Assembly: GCA_036278715.1 (NCBI GenBank)
Contig: DASUKN010000033.1
Coordinates: forward strand, 1 to 64,000
DNA: 64,000 nt
DNA from: Udaeobacter sp025935755
Lineage (GTDB): Bacteria; Verrucomicrobiota; Verrucomicrobiia; Chthoniobacterales; UBA10450
Direction of reading: 5' to 3'
Numbering within the stretch: the stretch's first letter is position 1; every line of letters begins with the position of its first letter. Position numbers and translations under genes: made by a program. Below the pieces are notes generated by a model. That model saw nothing but the letters and a program-made list of their open reading frames with translations. It was not told where the DNA came from and made no database searches. This document shows positions 33,858-42,509 of this stretch, piece after piece.

Positions 33858-34664
33858 TTAGCTTCCCGCCGATTCTGCCGGTCCGCTCTTTTCGCCTGAA
33901 AGCAAGTCAACGCGAACTATCGGATCCGATGGCAACACGATTGGTCCTTCCCATCGTAGAAAACCAGCCGGCTCGGGGTTGGTTAGCCAGATTCTTGTGT
34001 CCGGCACATTAACAAAAAATTTGGCGATGAACGGAATCTCCGGATGAACAATGAAGCGATCACCCTTCAGTGAACGTCCTGACATCTTCATTCGATCAAC
34101 CCCGGCGTGAGAAATCTTCACTGTCACAACCTGTGGACCCAGTGTTGGAAAATCGGAAAAACCAACTGCTTTGAGCTCGACTTGTTCGCCGCGCAGCAGG
34201 CGTTTACGCAGATTGCTCAAAGCGAGGCTAAACCCAAACCCGGCGAACGTCCGACCGGGCTCAATTTTAATCTTCCTGGATACATCCCTGTGATCCTGGC
34301 TGATGTGTGCGCTGCCGATGCCAGTCAGAAAATTCACCGCGAACTCTCGCTGCCGCTTTCCATGTTTCGATTCTTTCCACGACCATTTTTCCTGAATCAG
34401 CTCTGGTTTTTGTCGAAATTGCGAGTGTTCCTCATAAAGCTCGCCCGCGGAAAATTTGTAAGTGATCACAACGTGCAGCCGATCATCTTCTACCCATTGC
34501 CGGAATTCGCCGTCAGCGAGTTTCTTTCCGTTCATGTCACACAAGCCTGGATACCCGTGCGACGCGGCCGCCGGTTCAGTGACCTTTAATGCAAACACTG
34601 GTACCACGATCGTTCCCGCCGCAACGATTGAGAAAACAGTTAGCAATTTCCTTATCGCGAGCAT
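33858..34664 (-). CDS. Hypothetical secreted protein
   Basis: A 268-residue protein with a signal peptide (LLTVFSIVAAGTIVVPVFA) and a mainly beta-strand mature part. Notable segments are GYPGLCDMNGKKLADGEFRQW, DRLHVVITYKFSAGELYEEHSQFRQ and a C-terminal DTRIWLTNPEPAGFLRWEGPIV. The EEH-x-x-x-x-QxP-x-L pattern recalls bacterial proteins that monitor outer-membrane lipid or carotenoid-type substrates, but I do not recognise a named family with confidence. The start region faces the aroF promoter divergently, about 70 bp from the inverted repeat at 34732. Confidence 0.6.
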   Translation of the reverse strand: MLAIRKLLTVFSIVAAGTIVVPVFALKVTEPAAASHGYPGLCDMNGKKLADGEFRQWVEDDRLHVVITYKFSAGELYEEHSQFRQKPELIQEKWSWKESKHGKRQREFAVNFLTGIGSAHISQDHRDVSRKIKIEPGRTFAGFGFSLALSNLRKRLLRGEQVELKAVGFSDFPTLGPQVVTVKISHAGVDRMKMSGRSLKGDRFIVHPEIPFIAKFFVNVPDTRIWLTNPEPAGFLRWEGPIVLPSDPIVRVDLLSGEKSGPAESAGS

Positions 34665-34731
34665 TTCAGTACCCGTATCGGTGTGGGCTGGAGCGACGGC
34701 TGCAGTCGGTGCAGCGCAATCCCGTTCGATT

Positions 34732-34797
34732 TGGTAACGATGCTGTTACCAGGCATTCATATTTGTATTCGACAATTGGTCAGACGATCTCTATTCT
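34732..34797 (+). promoter_or_regulatory. Predicted aroF-trp operon promoter with upstream inverted repeat
   Basis: TGGTAAC-GATGCT-GTTACCA (34732-34751) is a perfect 7-bp inverted repeat. It is followed by TCGACA (34769-34774), 17 bp and TATTCT (34792-34797), a reasonable sigma-70 promoter (5/6 and 4/6 matches) pointing at aroF. The leader to the aroF ATG would be about 175 nt. The inverted repeat may be an operator or the end of the divergent control region. Confidence 0.45.
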
Positions 34798-34978
34798 TTG
34801 GGTCAATGAGCGCTGCTTCACTTTATTCGGCAGAACCCGCGAATGGCTTGCGGGGCATCTGCGCGGTGGCGCTCGGAATCTGGCGATAAGAAAGCGACCG
34901 TATTCTCCACGGACGCTGATTCACCTCTCTCGCACGAGATCTGTCTCTGCGTCTGTTGAAAAAATCCAACCACTCCAA

Positions 34979-36085
34979 ATGTTAATCGTAATGAAACCAG
35001 GCGCCACGGCATCGGAAATCGATGCAGTGATAAACATCATTGAGACAGTAGGCTTTCGGGCACATTCCATGCCGGGAGCGACACGGACCGCAATTGGTAT
35101 CACAGGCAACGAAGGCCCGATCGATGGTCGTCGTTTTGAAAACCTGGCCGGCGTTGCGGAGGTCATCCGCGTCACGAAACCGTACAAATTGATAACGCTC
35201 GACCTGCGACCGGATAGAACGATCGTTCGCCTCGACGACGCGACCATTGGCGACTCGAAGCTGTCAATCATTGCCGGGCCATGCGCGATCGAGAGTCGCG
35301 ATCAAGCGTTCGCGATCGCAACAATCGTTCAGCAAAGCGGTGCGCGTTTTTTTCGTGGGTGCGTCTGGAAACCTCGAACATCGCCCTACACGTTCCAGGG
35401 CATGGGCGACAAAGGCTGGGAAATATTATCAGCCGTTCGCGACGAGTTCGATTTGAAAATCGTCACTGAAGCAGTCGAGGAATCGCATATCGATGTCATT
35501 GAAAACCTCGGCGACGTGATTCAGATCGGCGCTCGCAACATGCAGAACTTCCCGCTTTTGAAACGCGCAGGCCGATCGCGGTTGCCTGTGCTTTTGAAAC
35601 GCGGAATGGCTGCAACGCTCGAGGAATGGTTGCTCGCGGCGGAGTACATCATGGCTGAGGGCAATTACAATGTGATCCTCTGCGAACGCGGTGTGCGCAC
35701 GTTCGCGCAGCACACGCGAAATACGCTTGATCTCGCTTCCGTACCGGCGATCCGGCGCATCTCGCATTTGCCGGTGATGGTTGATCCTTCGCACGGCACG
35801 GGCACAGCGTACATGGTTACCCCTCTGGCGAGGGCTGGCGTGGCAGCCGGCGCGGACGGCCTCATGATCGAAGTTCACAATCGGCCTGAGCTTGCGCTTT
35901 CCGATAGCGCACAAGCACTAACTCCCTCGCAGTACCTGGAACTCGTCGACGAAGTTCAAGCGATTCACGAAGTCATGGCGCCGACGGGGAACGACGGCTT
36001 GAATAACCGTCGGAATATGACGCCTGGCAAGCCGTCACTCCTGGAACAGTCGCGGCATTCGAACCGAAGGGAATCACTGTCATGA
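34979..36085 (+). CDS. aroF: 3-deoxy-7-phosphoheptulonate synthase (DAHP synthase, type I-beta)
   Basis: A 368-residue enzyme condensing phosphoenolpyruvate and erythrose 4-phosphate, the first step to chorismate. ATG at 34979 (MLIVMKPGATASEID) is the family start; the long upstream open frame is leader DNA. An N-terminal ferredoxin-like regulatory domain (residues 1-70) precedes the barrel, with SIIAGPCAIES, RGCVWKPRTSPYTFQGMG, VLLKRGMAATLEEWLLAAEYI, GNYNVILCERGVRTF and VMVDPSHGTG. The usual RGGAFKPRT has become RGCVWKPRT. It heads the aroF-trp cluster, separated from trpG only by a dispersed repeat, so it supplies precursor for tryptophan synthesis. The C-terminal tail of 25 residues beyond the domain is probably disordered. 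Confidence 0.94.
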   Translation: MLIVMKPGATASEIDAVINIIETVGFRAHSMPGATRTAIGITGNEGPIDGRRFENLAGVAEVIRVTKPYKLITLDLRPDRTIVRLDDATIGDSKLSIIAGPCAIESRDQAFAIATIVQQSGARFFRGCVWKPRTSPYTFQGMGDKGWEILSAVRDEFDLKIVTEAVEESHIDVIENLGDVIQIGARNMQNFPLLKRAGRSRLPVLLKRGMAATLEEWLLAAEYIMAEGNYNVILCERGVRTFAQHTRNTLDLASVPAIRRISHLPVMVDPSHGTGTAYMVTPLARAGVAAGADGLMIEVHNRPELALSDSAQALTPSQYLELVDEVQAIHEVMAPTGNDGLNNRRNMTPGKPSLLEQSRHSNRRESLS

Positions 36086-36105
36086 TGAGCGACTACCACC
36101 GCGCC

Positions 36106-36238
36106 TGTCATTTTGAGCGAAGCGAAGCGCAGTCGAAGGATCCCGCGGAATTATCCTTACGCGCTGCAACGGGATTGAAAGCCTGGCCTCGCAAACTTCG
36201 TCCGCTACGTTGCAGCCTCGACTTCGCTCGGAATGACA
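36106..36238. repeat. Palindromic dispersed repeat (GTCAT family) between aroF and trpG
   Basis: TGTCATTTTGAGCGAAGCG on the left and CTTCGCTCGGAATGACA on the right, 133 bp overall, with inner CGCTGCAACGGG and CTACGTTGCAGCC words also mirrored. It fills the aroF-trpG gap. Confidence 0.8.
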
Positions 36239-36268
36239 TTGGTCGGTGGGTTTAACCGGGTTCAACCC

Positions 36269-36874
36269 ATGCTCCTGCTGATCGATAATTACGATTCGTT
36301 CACCTACAACCTCGCACAGTATTTTGGCGAGCTTGGATGCGAACTTCTCGTTAGGCGTAATGACGCGATTTCGTTAAAACAAATTGCGGCGTTGGCGCCG
36401 GAACGTATCTGCATATCGCCGGGCCCGTGTACGCCGCGCGAGGCTGGCATAAGCAAACAGGTCGTTCTGACGTTTGGCGCGCGAACTCCAATTCTGGGTG
36501 TTTGCCTCGGACACCAATGCATCGCTGAAGCATATGGCGGACATGTTGTGCGTGCGGCGCGACTGATGCACGGGAAGGCATCGATGATTACGCATAACGG
36601 GAACATCCTTTTTTCTGATCTGGCTGCGTCGTTTCAAGCCGGCCGATATCATTCGCTCGTTGTGGAACGAACTTCGCTGCCTGGTTGCCTCCAAATCACT
36701 GCAGAAAGCGACGACGGAGAAATCATGGCGCTCTCTCATCGCGAATTCCCAGTGTATGGCGTGCAGTTTCACCCCGAATCCGTGCTAACGCACGATGGGA
36801 AGAAGATCCTTTCGCGATTTCTTGCGATCGAATCGAACAGCGCAGCAAGCGGTCAAAACCGATTACTGCCATGA
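36269..36874 (+). CDS. trpG: Anthranilate synthase component II (glutamine amidotransferase)
   Basis: A 201-residue class I glutamine amidotransferase that gives ammonia to TrpE. ATG at 36269 (MLLLIDNYDSFTYN) is the canonical start. Motifs: ISPGPCTPREAG (oxyanion region), nucleophile Cys in LGVCLGHQCIAEAYGG near residue 81, YHSLVVER, and the catalytic His-Glu in VQFHPESVLT near residue 172. The same subunit may serve PabB. It is separate from trpE, with 178 bases between them occupied by a CCTCTCC-type repeat. Confidence 0.95.
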   Translation: MLLLIDNYDSFTYNLAQYFGELGCELLVRRNDAISLKQIAALAPERICISPGPCTPREAGISKQVVLTFGARTPILGVCLGHQCIAEAYGGHVVRAARLMHGKASMITHNGNILFSDLAASFQAGRYHSLVVERTSLPGCLQITAESDDGEIMALSHREFPVYGVQFHPESVLTHDGKKILSRFLAIESNSAASGQNRLLP

Positions 36875-36905
36875 AAAACGGCATAACGACTGAGCAAAAT
36901 TTTCC

Positions 36906-37005
36906 GCCTCTCCCCTTATCGCAAGGGGAGGGGATTGAGGTGAGGGGCTTTGAAATCGTACGAATCGTACCCGCGCGAACCCTCACCCTTCTGGAGGGAG
37001 AGGCG
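36906..37005. repeat. Palindromic repeat GCCTCTCC...GGAGAGGCGG between trpG and trpE
   Basis: Left half GCCTCTCCCCTTATCGCAAG with GGATTGAGGTGAGGGG, right half CCCTCACCCTTCTGGAGGGA ending GAGGCGG. The two halves are inverted. Related to 33752-33805. Confidence 0.75.
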
Positions 37006-37052
37006 GCCGGCGAGGAATTCAAAATCACAAGCGATCACGCGCATTACCATAG

Positions 37053-38576
37053 ATGACAACGCAAGTCATTCCGGCTTTACCCGAATTCGCCGAGCTCGCG
37101 AAGCAATGCAACATCATTCCTGTTTTCGCAGAGTTCGTCGCAGACGGCGAAACGCCGGTTTCAGCTTTCAAGAAACTGGACTGCGGCGGTTATAGTTTCC
37201 TTTTTGAGTCGACCGAAAAGAACGATGTTTCGGGAAGATTTTCGTTTATCGGCCTTAATCCTCGTGTGGTGATGCAGAGTCACGGGCGCGAGGTTCAAAT
37301 CATTGAGGGTGAAAAACAGCACCGGGTGCAAATCAGCCGCGGTCCGGTTGACGAAGTGCAAAAGCTGATGAGCCGTTATCACTTTGCATCGCTTCCGGAG
37401 CTGCCACGATTCGCAGGCGGCGCTGTCGGTTTCATTGGCTATGAAGCGAGCCACTTTTTCGAACCCAAAGTCCCGTTACCACATCAGGACGAACTTGGGC
37501 TGCCCGAAGCGCTCCTGATGATTCCAAGTGTCATCCTGATTTTCGACCACCGTTTGCGCAGTTTAAAGATTGTAGTGAACGCATTCCTCGACGATGGCGG
37601 GGTCGAGACAGTTTACTCGCGGGCTTTGAAATCCATTAATGAGATTGCGCGGAAACTCGCCGAACCCATCCACTTGCCGCTTATTCCCATTGCGGCGGAC
37701 GAATTGCAATCCACTGAGAGGGATGCGTCACTTCAGTCTTACCAGAGCAATTTCGAGCCGGACGATTTCAAACGCGCAGTTAACCGGGCCAAGGATTACA
37801 TCCTGGCGGGAGATATTTTCCAGGTTGTGCTATCCCAACGCTTCGAATCGTCTTTTAGTGGGACGCCTCTCGATTTCTATCGCTGCCTTCGTTTTATCAA
37901 TCCGTCTCCGTACATGTTTTGTCTCAACTTCGGTGCAGATTTTTCGCTGGTGGGCAGTTCACCCGAAATGCATGTCCGTTTGACCGGTGACACTCTGGAG
38001 ATTCGTCCAATTGCAGGGACACGCCCGCGTGGGCACACTCCAGCGCAGGACGAAGCGAATGCCGGGCAGTTGCTCGCCGATCCAAAGGAACGCGCGGAAC
38101 ATATCATGCTGGTCGATTTGGCACGTAATGATGTTGGCCGTGTAGCGGAACCCGGCTCCGTTCGCGTTACAGAGTTCATGCAGATCGAGCGGTACAGCCA
38201 CGTGATGCACATCGTGTCCAACGTAGTCGGCCGTCTGCGGAAGGATTGTACAGTGTTCGATGCGGTTCGAGCGACTTTTCCGGCCGGAACAGTCTCCGGT
38301 GCGCCGAAAATTCGCGCGATGCAAATCATTAGCGAATTGGAGCAAACACGACGCGGCTGTTACGCGGGCGCCATCGGTTACTTCGGGTTCGATGGAAATT
38401 TCGATTCCTGCATCGCGCTGCGGAGCGTGGTCTTGAAAAAACAGCACGCGTACGTTCAAGCGGGGGCTGGCATCGTTGCCGATTCAGATCCGCAGCGGGA
38501 GTACGAAGAAACGGTCAATAAAGCGCGCGCAATGATGAAGGCGCTATCGATGGCCAGCCAGCCAGGAACGCAATGA
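37053..38576 (+). CDS. trpE: Anthranilate synthase component I
   Basis: A 507-residue chorismate-utilising enzyme making anthranilate with TrpG. The N-terminal domain carries the tryptophan-feedback region (CGGYSFLFESTEKND near residue 45). The C-terminal chorismate-binding domain has DIFQVVLSQRFE, NPSPYMFCLNFG, SSPEMHVRL, RPIAGTRPRG, LVDLARNDVGRVA, FPAGTVSGAPKIRAM and AGAGIVADSDPQREYEET. All landmarks are intact. It overlaps trpD by 4 bases (ATGA), so they are translationally coupled. Confidence 0.96.
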   Translation: MTTQVIPALPEFAELAKQCNIIPVFAEFVADGETPVSAFKKLDCGGYSFLFESTEKNDVSGRFSFIGLNPRVVMQSHGREVQIIEGEKQHRVQISRGPVDEVQKLMSRYHFASLPELPRFAGGAVGFIGYEASHFFEPKVPLPHQDELGLPEALLMIPSVILIFDHRLRSLKIVVNAFLDDGGVETVYSRALKSINEIARKLAEPIHLPLIPIAADELQSTERDASLQSYQSNFEPDDFKRAVNRAKDYILAGDIFQVVLSQRFESSFSGTPLDFYRCLRFINPSPYMFCLNFGADFSLVGSSPEMHVRLTGDTLEIRPIAGTRPRGHTPAQDEANAGQLLADPKERAEHIMLVDLARNDVGRVAEPGSVRVTEFMQIERYSHVMHIVSNVVGRLRKDCTVFDAVRATFPAGTVSGAPKIRAMQIISELEQTRRGCYAGAIGYFGFDGNFDSCIALRSVVLKKQHAYVQAGAGIVADSDPQREYEETVNKARAMMKALSMASQPGTQ

Positions 38577-39637
38577 ATCTGCAAAGACTGATCGCCGGAA
38601 CCGGCAATCTCGATCTTCGCGAGATGACAACGCGCATTACGCGCGGCGAAAATCTTACACGGACCGAAGCGGCGCATTTTCTCGAAGCGTTGCTTGATCC
38701 GGCTGCGAGCGATTCTCAGATCGCAGCCGCGCTCATTGCGCTGGCGGCTAAAGGTGAAACCGTCGAGGAACTTGCCGGTATGGCTGAATCGATGCGGCAA
38801 TGCGCGATTCCTCTGCATTCGCACCACCGGTGTTTCATCGACACCGCAGGAACAGGGTCAAGTACGTCCAAACGCTTCAATGTTTCAACAGCGGCGGCGT
38901 TTGTCATCGCCGGCGCCGGTTTGCCCGTGGCGAAGCATGGGGCGCGTGCTGTCTCGTCGAAATCCGGAAGCGCCGACGTCCTCGAGGCACTCGGCGTCAA
39001 TACAGTCGCCTCCCCTGAAACAACGGAGCGCTGCCTCAACGAGCAGGGAATCTGTTTTATTTTTGCGCCGCAGTTCCACCGGGCGACAGCTCGTGTGGCA
39101 CAAGTGCGCCGCCAGCTTGGCGTGCATACCATATTTAATTTGCTCGGTCCCCTAACGAATCCGGCGCGTGCGCCTTTTCAACTTTTAGGCGTCTGGGACC
39201 ACTCGCTCGTTGAGCGGGTTGCATCCGCGCTCGTGCTTCTCGATGTCGAACAAGCGTGGGTTGTCCAAGGTGCCGATGGCCTGGATGAACTGACGGTCGC
39301 AGGCGAAAGCTTTGTGGCAGCGTGCTCGGCGCGCACGGGCGTAAAAACGTTCACGATCACCCCTGAAGACTTTGGACTACAGCGCCGCTCGGTTAATCAG
39401 GAGATCGGCGGCCCGAGGGAAAACGCACGAATGATCCGCGCAATTTTCGATGGCGAAAAAAGCGGGGATCTTGCCGTGGCGCGCGACCTGGTTCTGCTGA
39501 ATGCGGCTGCTGCGCTGTATCTCGCGGGAAGCGCAAACGATTTTCAAAGCGCGGCCGCAATGGCGCGTGAAAGCATCGAGAATGGGCAGGCGGCATCGAA
39601 GCTGGAGGTACTAATTCGCGAGACCAATGGGAGCTGA
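38573..39637 (+). CDS. trpD: Anthranilate phosphoribosyltransferase
   Basis: A 354-residue enzyme adding phosphoribosyl to anthranilate. The glycine-rich PRPP site is seen as DTAGTGSSTSKRFNVSTAAA near residue 84, followed by KHGARAVSSKSGSADVLEALG, FAPQFHRATARVAQVRRQLG and FNLLGPLTNPA. The usual GTGGDG of the family reads GTGSST here, a variation worth noting but within a region that tolerates change. Translation is coupled to trpE by ATGA overlap, and trpC starts 2 bases after the trpD stop. Confidence 0.95.
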   Translation: MNLQRLIAGTGNLDLREMTTRITRGENLTRTEAAHFLEALLDPAASDSQIAAALIALAAKGETVEELAGMAESMRQCAIPLHSHHRCFIDTAGTGSSTSKRFNVSTAAAFVIAGAGLPVAKHGARAVSSKSGSADVLEALGVNTVASPETTERCLNEQGICFIFAPQFHRATARVAQVRRQLGVHTIFNLLGPLTNPARAPFQLLGVWDHSLVERVASALVLLDVEQAWVVQGADGLDELTVAGESFVAACSARTGVKTFTITPEDFGLQRRSVNQEIGGPRENARMIRAIFDGEKSGDLAVARDLVLLNAAAALYLAGSANDFQSAAAMARESIENGQAASKLEVLIRETNGS

Positions 39638-39639
39638 TA

Positions 39640-40488
39640 ATGACCGGTATTCTCTGTGAGATTCTGAATCGAAAACGCGACGTCGTCGCACGACTTCGAA
39701 CCGATCCGGCCATGCACGCTGTTCGGGACCGCGCTTTAGCGATCCGGATAAATGCGCCGCCGCATCGATTATTGCAAGCGCTCCAGCCGAATTCAAAAGG
39801 AATCAACATCATCGCGGAATTCAAACGCCGTTCGCCTTCCGCTGGAACGATCCGCAATGATCTGACCGCGACTGGCGTTGCCAAGTGTTACGAACGTGGG
39901 GGCGCTTGTGCCGTATCCGTCCTCACCGACGAACAGTACTTTGGCGGTTCGATTCTCGATCTCGCGGCGATTCGCGCGGTTACCAACCTCCCCCTTTTGC
40001 GCAAAGATTTCATCGTTGATGAAATCCAGATCTACGAAGCGGCTGCTGCCGGTGCGGATGCTGTGTTGTTGATCGTAGCAGCGCTCGATGACGCGGCGCT
40101 GGCGAAACTGCGCGCAATCGCCGAGGACGAACTTGGTCTCGACGCGGTTGTCGAAGCGCACACATCCGAAGAGCTGCGTCGCGCGGTGGGTGCGGGCGCG
40201 ACAATTATCGGCGTGAATAATCGCGATCTCCGGACGTTTCGAACCTCGGTGGCGACAAGCGAACGGCTGATCGCCGAAGCTCCTCGAGATCGGATCATGA
40301 TTTCCGAGAGTGGATTGCACGACCCCGAATCGCTGCGCCATCTCCGAGAGCTTGGATTCCGCGGTTTCCTCATCGGAGAAGCGCTCATGCGCGCGCCAGA
40401 TCCGGAGAAAGCCCTTCGAGATTTCATTGCCGGTGCGAAAAATGAACCAGCGGTGGTGGCGTCTGACACAGACGCCCTACAGTTCTGA
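39640..40488 (+). CDS. trpC: Indole-3-glycerol phosphate synthase
   Basis: A 282-residue TIM barrel that closes the indole ring. Motifs: IIAEFKRRSPSAGTI (catalytic Lys/Glu region near residue 55), ACAVSVLTDEQYFGGS, LLRKDFIVDEIQIYEAAAAGADAVLL, VVEAHTSEELRRAVGAG, IIGVNNRDLRTF and ISESGLHDPES. It is a free-standing enzyme, not fused to TrpF as in enteric bacteria. Its last base is the first base of trpF (TGATG-type overlap), so expression is coupled. The N-terminal helical extension is normal. Confidence 0.96.
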   Translation: MTGILCEILNRKRDVVARLRTDPAMHAVRDRALAIRINAPPHRLLQALQPNSKGINIIAEFKRRSPSAGTIRNDLTATGVAKCYERGGACAVSVLTDEQYFGGSILDLAAIRAVTNLPLLRKDFIVDEIQIYEAAAAGADAVLLIVAALDDAALAKLRAIAEDELGLDAVVEAHTSEELRRAVGAGATIIGVNNRDLRTFRTSVATSERLIAEAPRDRIMISESGLHDPESLRHLRELGFRGFLIGEALMRAPDPEKALRDFIAGAKNEPAVVASDTDALQF

Positions 40489-41171
40489 TGGCCACACCGA
40501 TCCAAATCAAAATCTGCGGTGTTACGAATGTGACTGATGCTCGGGCGTGCAGCGAACTCGGCGCAGACCTGATTGGATTCAACTTTTATCGCAAAAGTCC
40601 ACGCTATATCGTACCTGCTATCGGTGGGAAAATCATCAATGCGCTTCCACCACAAACTTGTGCTGTGGGTGTTTTCGTCGATGCGGATCCAGCGGAAGTT
40701 CGCAAAGCAGCCAAAATCGCCGGTGTCCGGTGCGTTCAATTGCATGGGCAGATAACGCCTGAAGCATGCAGTGAACTGGCTCGAGAGTTTCGCGTGATTC
40801 GCGCGCTCTCAACCGACACGCAATTCAAGCCGGAACAGATAGAGGAATTTCCAAATTGCGACGTACTCATCGATGCCTATCACCCGGAACTCAGGGGCGG
40901 CACGGGTCACATATGTGACTGGTCCGCGGCGCGGCGAGCGATGAGTTACACGCGATTCCTGATTCTCTCCGGCGGGTTGAATGCACAAAATATTGGCGAT
41001 GCGATTGGGGCTGTGGCGCCGCAGGGGGTCGACGTTTGTAGCGGCATAGAAAGCGCGCCTGGCGTGAAAGATCATCGCGCGCTCGAGCAATTCATCAACG
41101 CGGTGCGAGCAGCGAAGCGCTCGCTGCGCAGGTCATCGATTCACAATCCGCTCCGCACAATGTCATCCTGA
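40488..41171 (+). CDS. trpF: Phosphoribosylanthranilate isomerase
   Basis: A 227-residue TIM barrel catalysing the Amadori step. Motifs: KICGVTNVTDARACSELGAD (catalytic Cys in ICG), LIGFNFYRKSPRYI, VGVFVDADPAEV, VQLHGQITPE, DAYHPELRGGTG (catalytic Asp region), and LSGGLNAQNIGDAI with VDVCSGIESAPGVKD. The last 15 or so residues (KRSLRRSSIHNPLRTMSS) run into a dispersed GTCAT repeat, whose CCTGAGCG word supplies the stop codon. So the natural C-terminus may have been changed by repeat insertion. Confidence 0.95.
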   Translation: MATPIQIKICGVTNVTDARACSELGADLIGFNFYRKSPRYIVPAIGGKIINALPPQTCAVGVFVDADPAEVRKAAKIAGVRCVQLHGQITPEACSELAREFRVIRALSTDTQFKPEQIEEFPNCDVLIDAYHPELRGGTGHICDWSAARRAMSYTRFLILSGGLNAQNIGDAIGAVAPQGVDVCSGIESAPGVKDHRALEQFINAVRAAKRSLRRSSIHNPLRTMSS

Positions 41172-41289
41172 GCGAAGCGAAGGATCTCGGATCACTTTCT
41201 AAATGAAACTCAATGTCATAGCCCAGAGATGTTTAAAGGACCTGGCCTTATGCTTCGCATTTCGTTGCAGCACTTCGCTCAACACGACA
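41161..41289. repeat. Palindromic dispersed repeat (GTCAT family) between trpF and trpB
   Basis: TGTCATCCTGAGCGAAGCG begins inside the trpF coding end, and a decayed mirror half (GCAGCACTTCGCTCAACACGACA) ends 8 bases before the trpB ATG. An extra AATGTCAT word lies between. It spans nearly the whole intergenic gap. Confidence 0.7.
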
Positions 41290-41297
41290 CAGCATTT

Positions 41298-42509
41298 ATG
41301 ATCACATCGAGCGAACCGGACGAACATGGACATTGGGGCAAGTTCGGTGGCCGCTACATTCCGGAAACACTGGTCGCGCCGCTGGAGGAACTCACTACTG
41401 AATTCATGCGCGCTCGCACGGACGAAAAATTTTCGCGGCAATTCAACGTGCTGCTACGCGATTACGCCGGCCGGCCAACTCCATTGTTTTACGCGCAGCG
41501 GCTGACCGCTCAAGCCGGCGGCGCACAAATTTACCTGAAGCGCGAAGATCTTTTGCACACCGGCGCGCATAAGATCAACAACGCGATCGGACAGGCACTG
41601 CTTGCCCAGCGCATGGGGAAAGCTCGCATCATCGCTGAGACTGGAGCAGGGCAGCATGGCGTCGCCACCGCGACGGTGTGCGCGTTGCTGGGATTACGTT
41701 GCGTGATCTACATGGGCGCGGAAGATGTGCGCCGGCAAGCACTCAACGTATTCCGCATGCGATTGCTGGGCGCGAATGTCATCACAGTAAATGCGGGTAC
41801 ACGCACGCTGAAGGACGCGATCAACGAGGCGCTCCGCGATTGGGTAACGAACGTTCATGATACTTACTACCTGCTGGGCAGTGCGCTTGGGCCGCATCCC
41901 TATCCGCTGATGGTTCGCGAATTTCAAAGCGTCATCGGACGCGAGGCGCGCGAACAAATTTTGGCTGCCACGGGGAAGTTGCCGTGCGCGCTCGTTGCAT
42001 GCGTCGGCGGCGGTTCGAATGCGATCGGGTTGTTTCATCCATTCATCGCAGATGAAGGCGTTCGATTGATCGGGGTAGAAGCTGGAGGCTGCGGCGATTC
42101 GTTAGGCAAACACGCTGCGAGGTTTCACTCTGGGACACAAAGCGGCGGCGGACGCGTGGGCGTTCTTCAAGGCACCATGTCCTATGTCCTTCAGGACGCG
42201 AACGGTCAGATTGCCACGACGCATTCCATTTCAGCCGGCCTCGATTACTCGGCAATTGGCCCTGAACATGCATACCTTCACGATGGCGGCCGAGCTGAAT
42301 ATTTGCAGGCGACCGACGCGGAAGCACTCGAAGGGCTTCGCTTGTGCGCAAAACTGGAAGGCATTATTCCGGCGCTCGAAACCGCCCATGCCATTGTGCC
42401 TGCAATTAAGGTGGCATCGGAACTGTCACCGGAGGACGCGATCATCGTGAATGTCTCCGGACGCGGCGACAAGGACGTCCAGCTCGTTGCGGACTTGCAA
42501 CGCACATGA
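41298..42509 (+). CDS. trpB: Tryptophan synthase beta chain
   Basis: A 403-residue PLP enzyme joining indole and serine. ATG at 41298 precedes the conserved GHWGKFGGRYIPETL. Landmarks: KREDLLHTGAHKINNAIGQ with the PLP lysine near residue 92, AETGAGQHGVATAT, the phosphate-binding GGGSNAIG, GLDYSAIGPEHAYL, and the C-terminal NVSGRGDKD. The PLP and COMM-domain motifs are complete. It overlaps trpA by 4 bases (ATGA). Earlier in-frame starts at 41229 and 41250 would lie in repeat-derived DNA and are not preferred. Confidence 0.96.
   Translation: MITSSEPDEHGHWGKFGGRYIPETLVAPLEELTTEFMRARTDEKFSRQFNVLLRDYAGRPTPLFYAQRLTAQAGGAQIYLKREDLLHTGAHKINNAIGQALLAQRMGKARIIAETGAGQHGVATATVCALLGLRCVIYMGAEDVRRQALNVFRMRLLGANVITVNAGTRTLKDAINEALRDWVTNVHDTYYLLGSALGPHPYPLMVREFQSVIGREAREQILAATGKLPCALVACVGGGSNAIGLFHPFIADEGVRLIGVEAGGCGDSLGKHAARFHSGTQSGGGRVGVLQGTMSYVLQDANGQIATTHSISAGLDYSAIGPEHAYLHDGGRAEYLQATDAEALEGLRLCAKLEGIIPALETAHAIVPAIKVASELSPEDAIIVNVSGRGDKDVQLVADLQRT

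Noticed and set aside
34806..34889. A 27-residue ORF in the aroF leader ending ALGIWR, considered as an attenuator peptide
   Set aside because: Only one Trp and one Tyr codon, and no alternative terminator/antiterminator pairing with a T tract was found.
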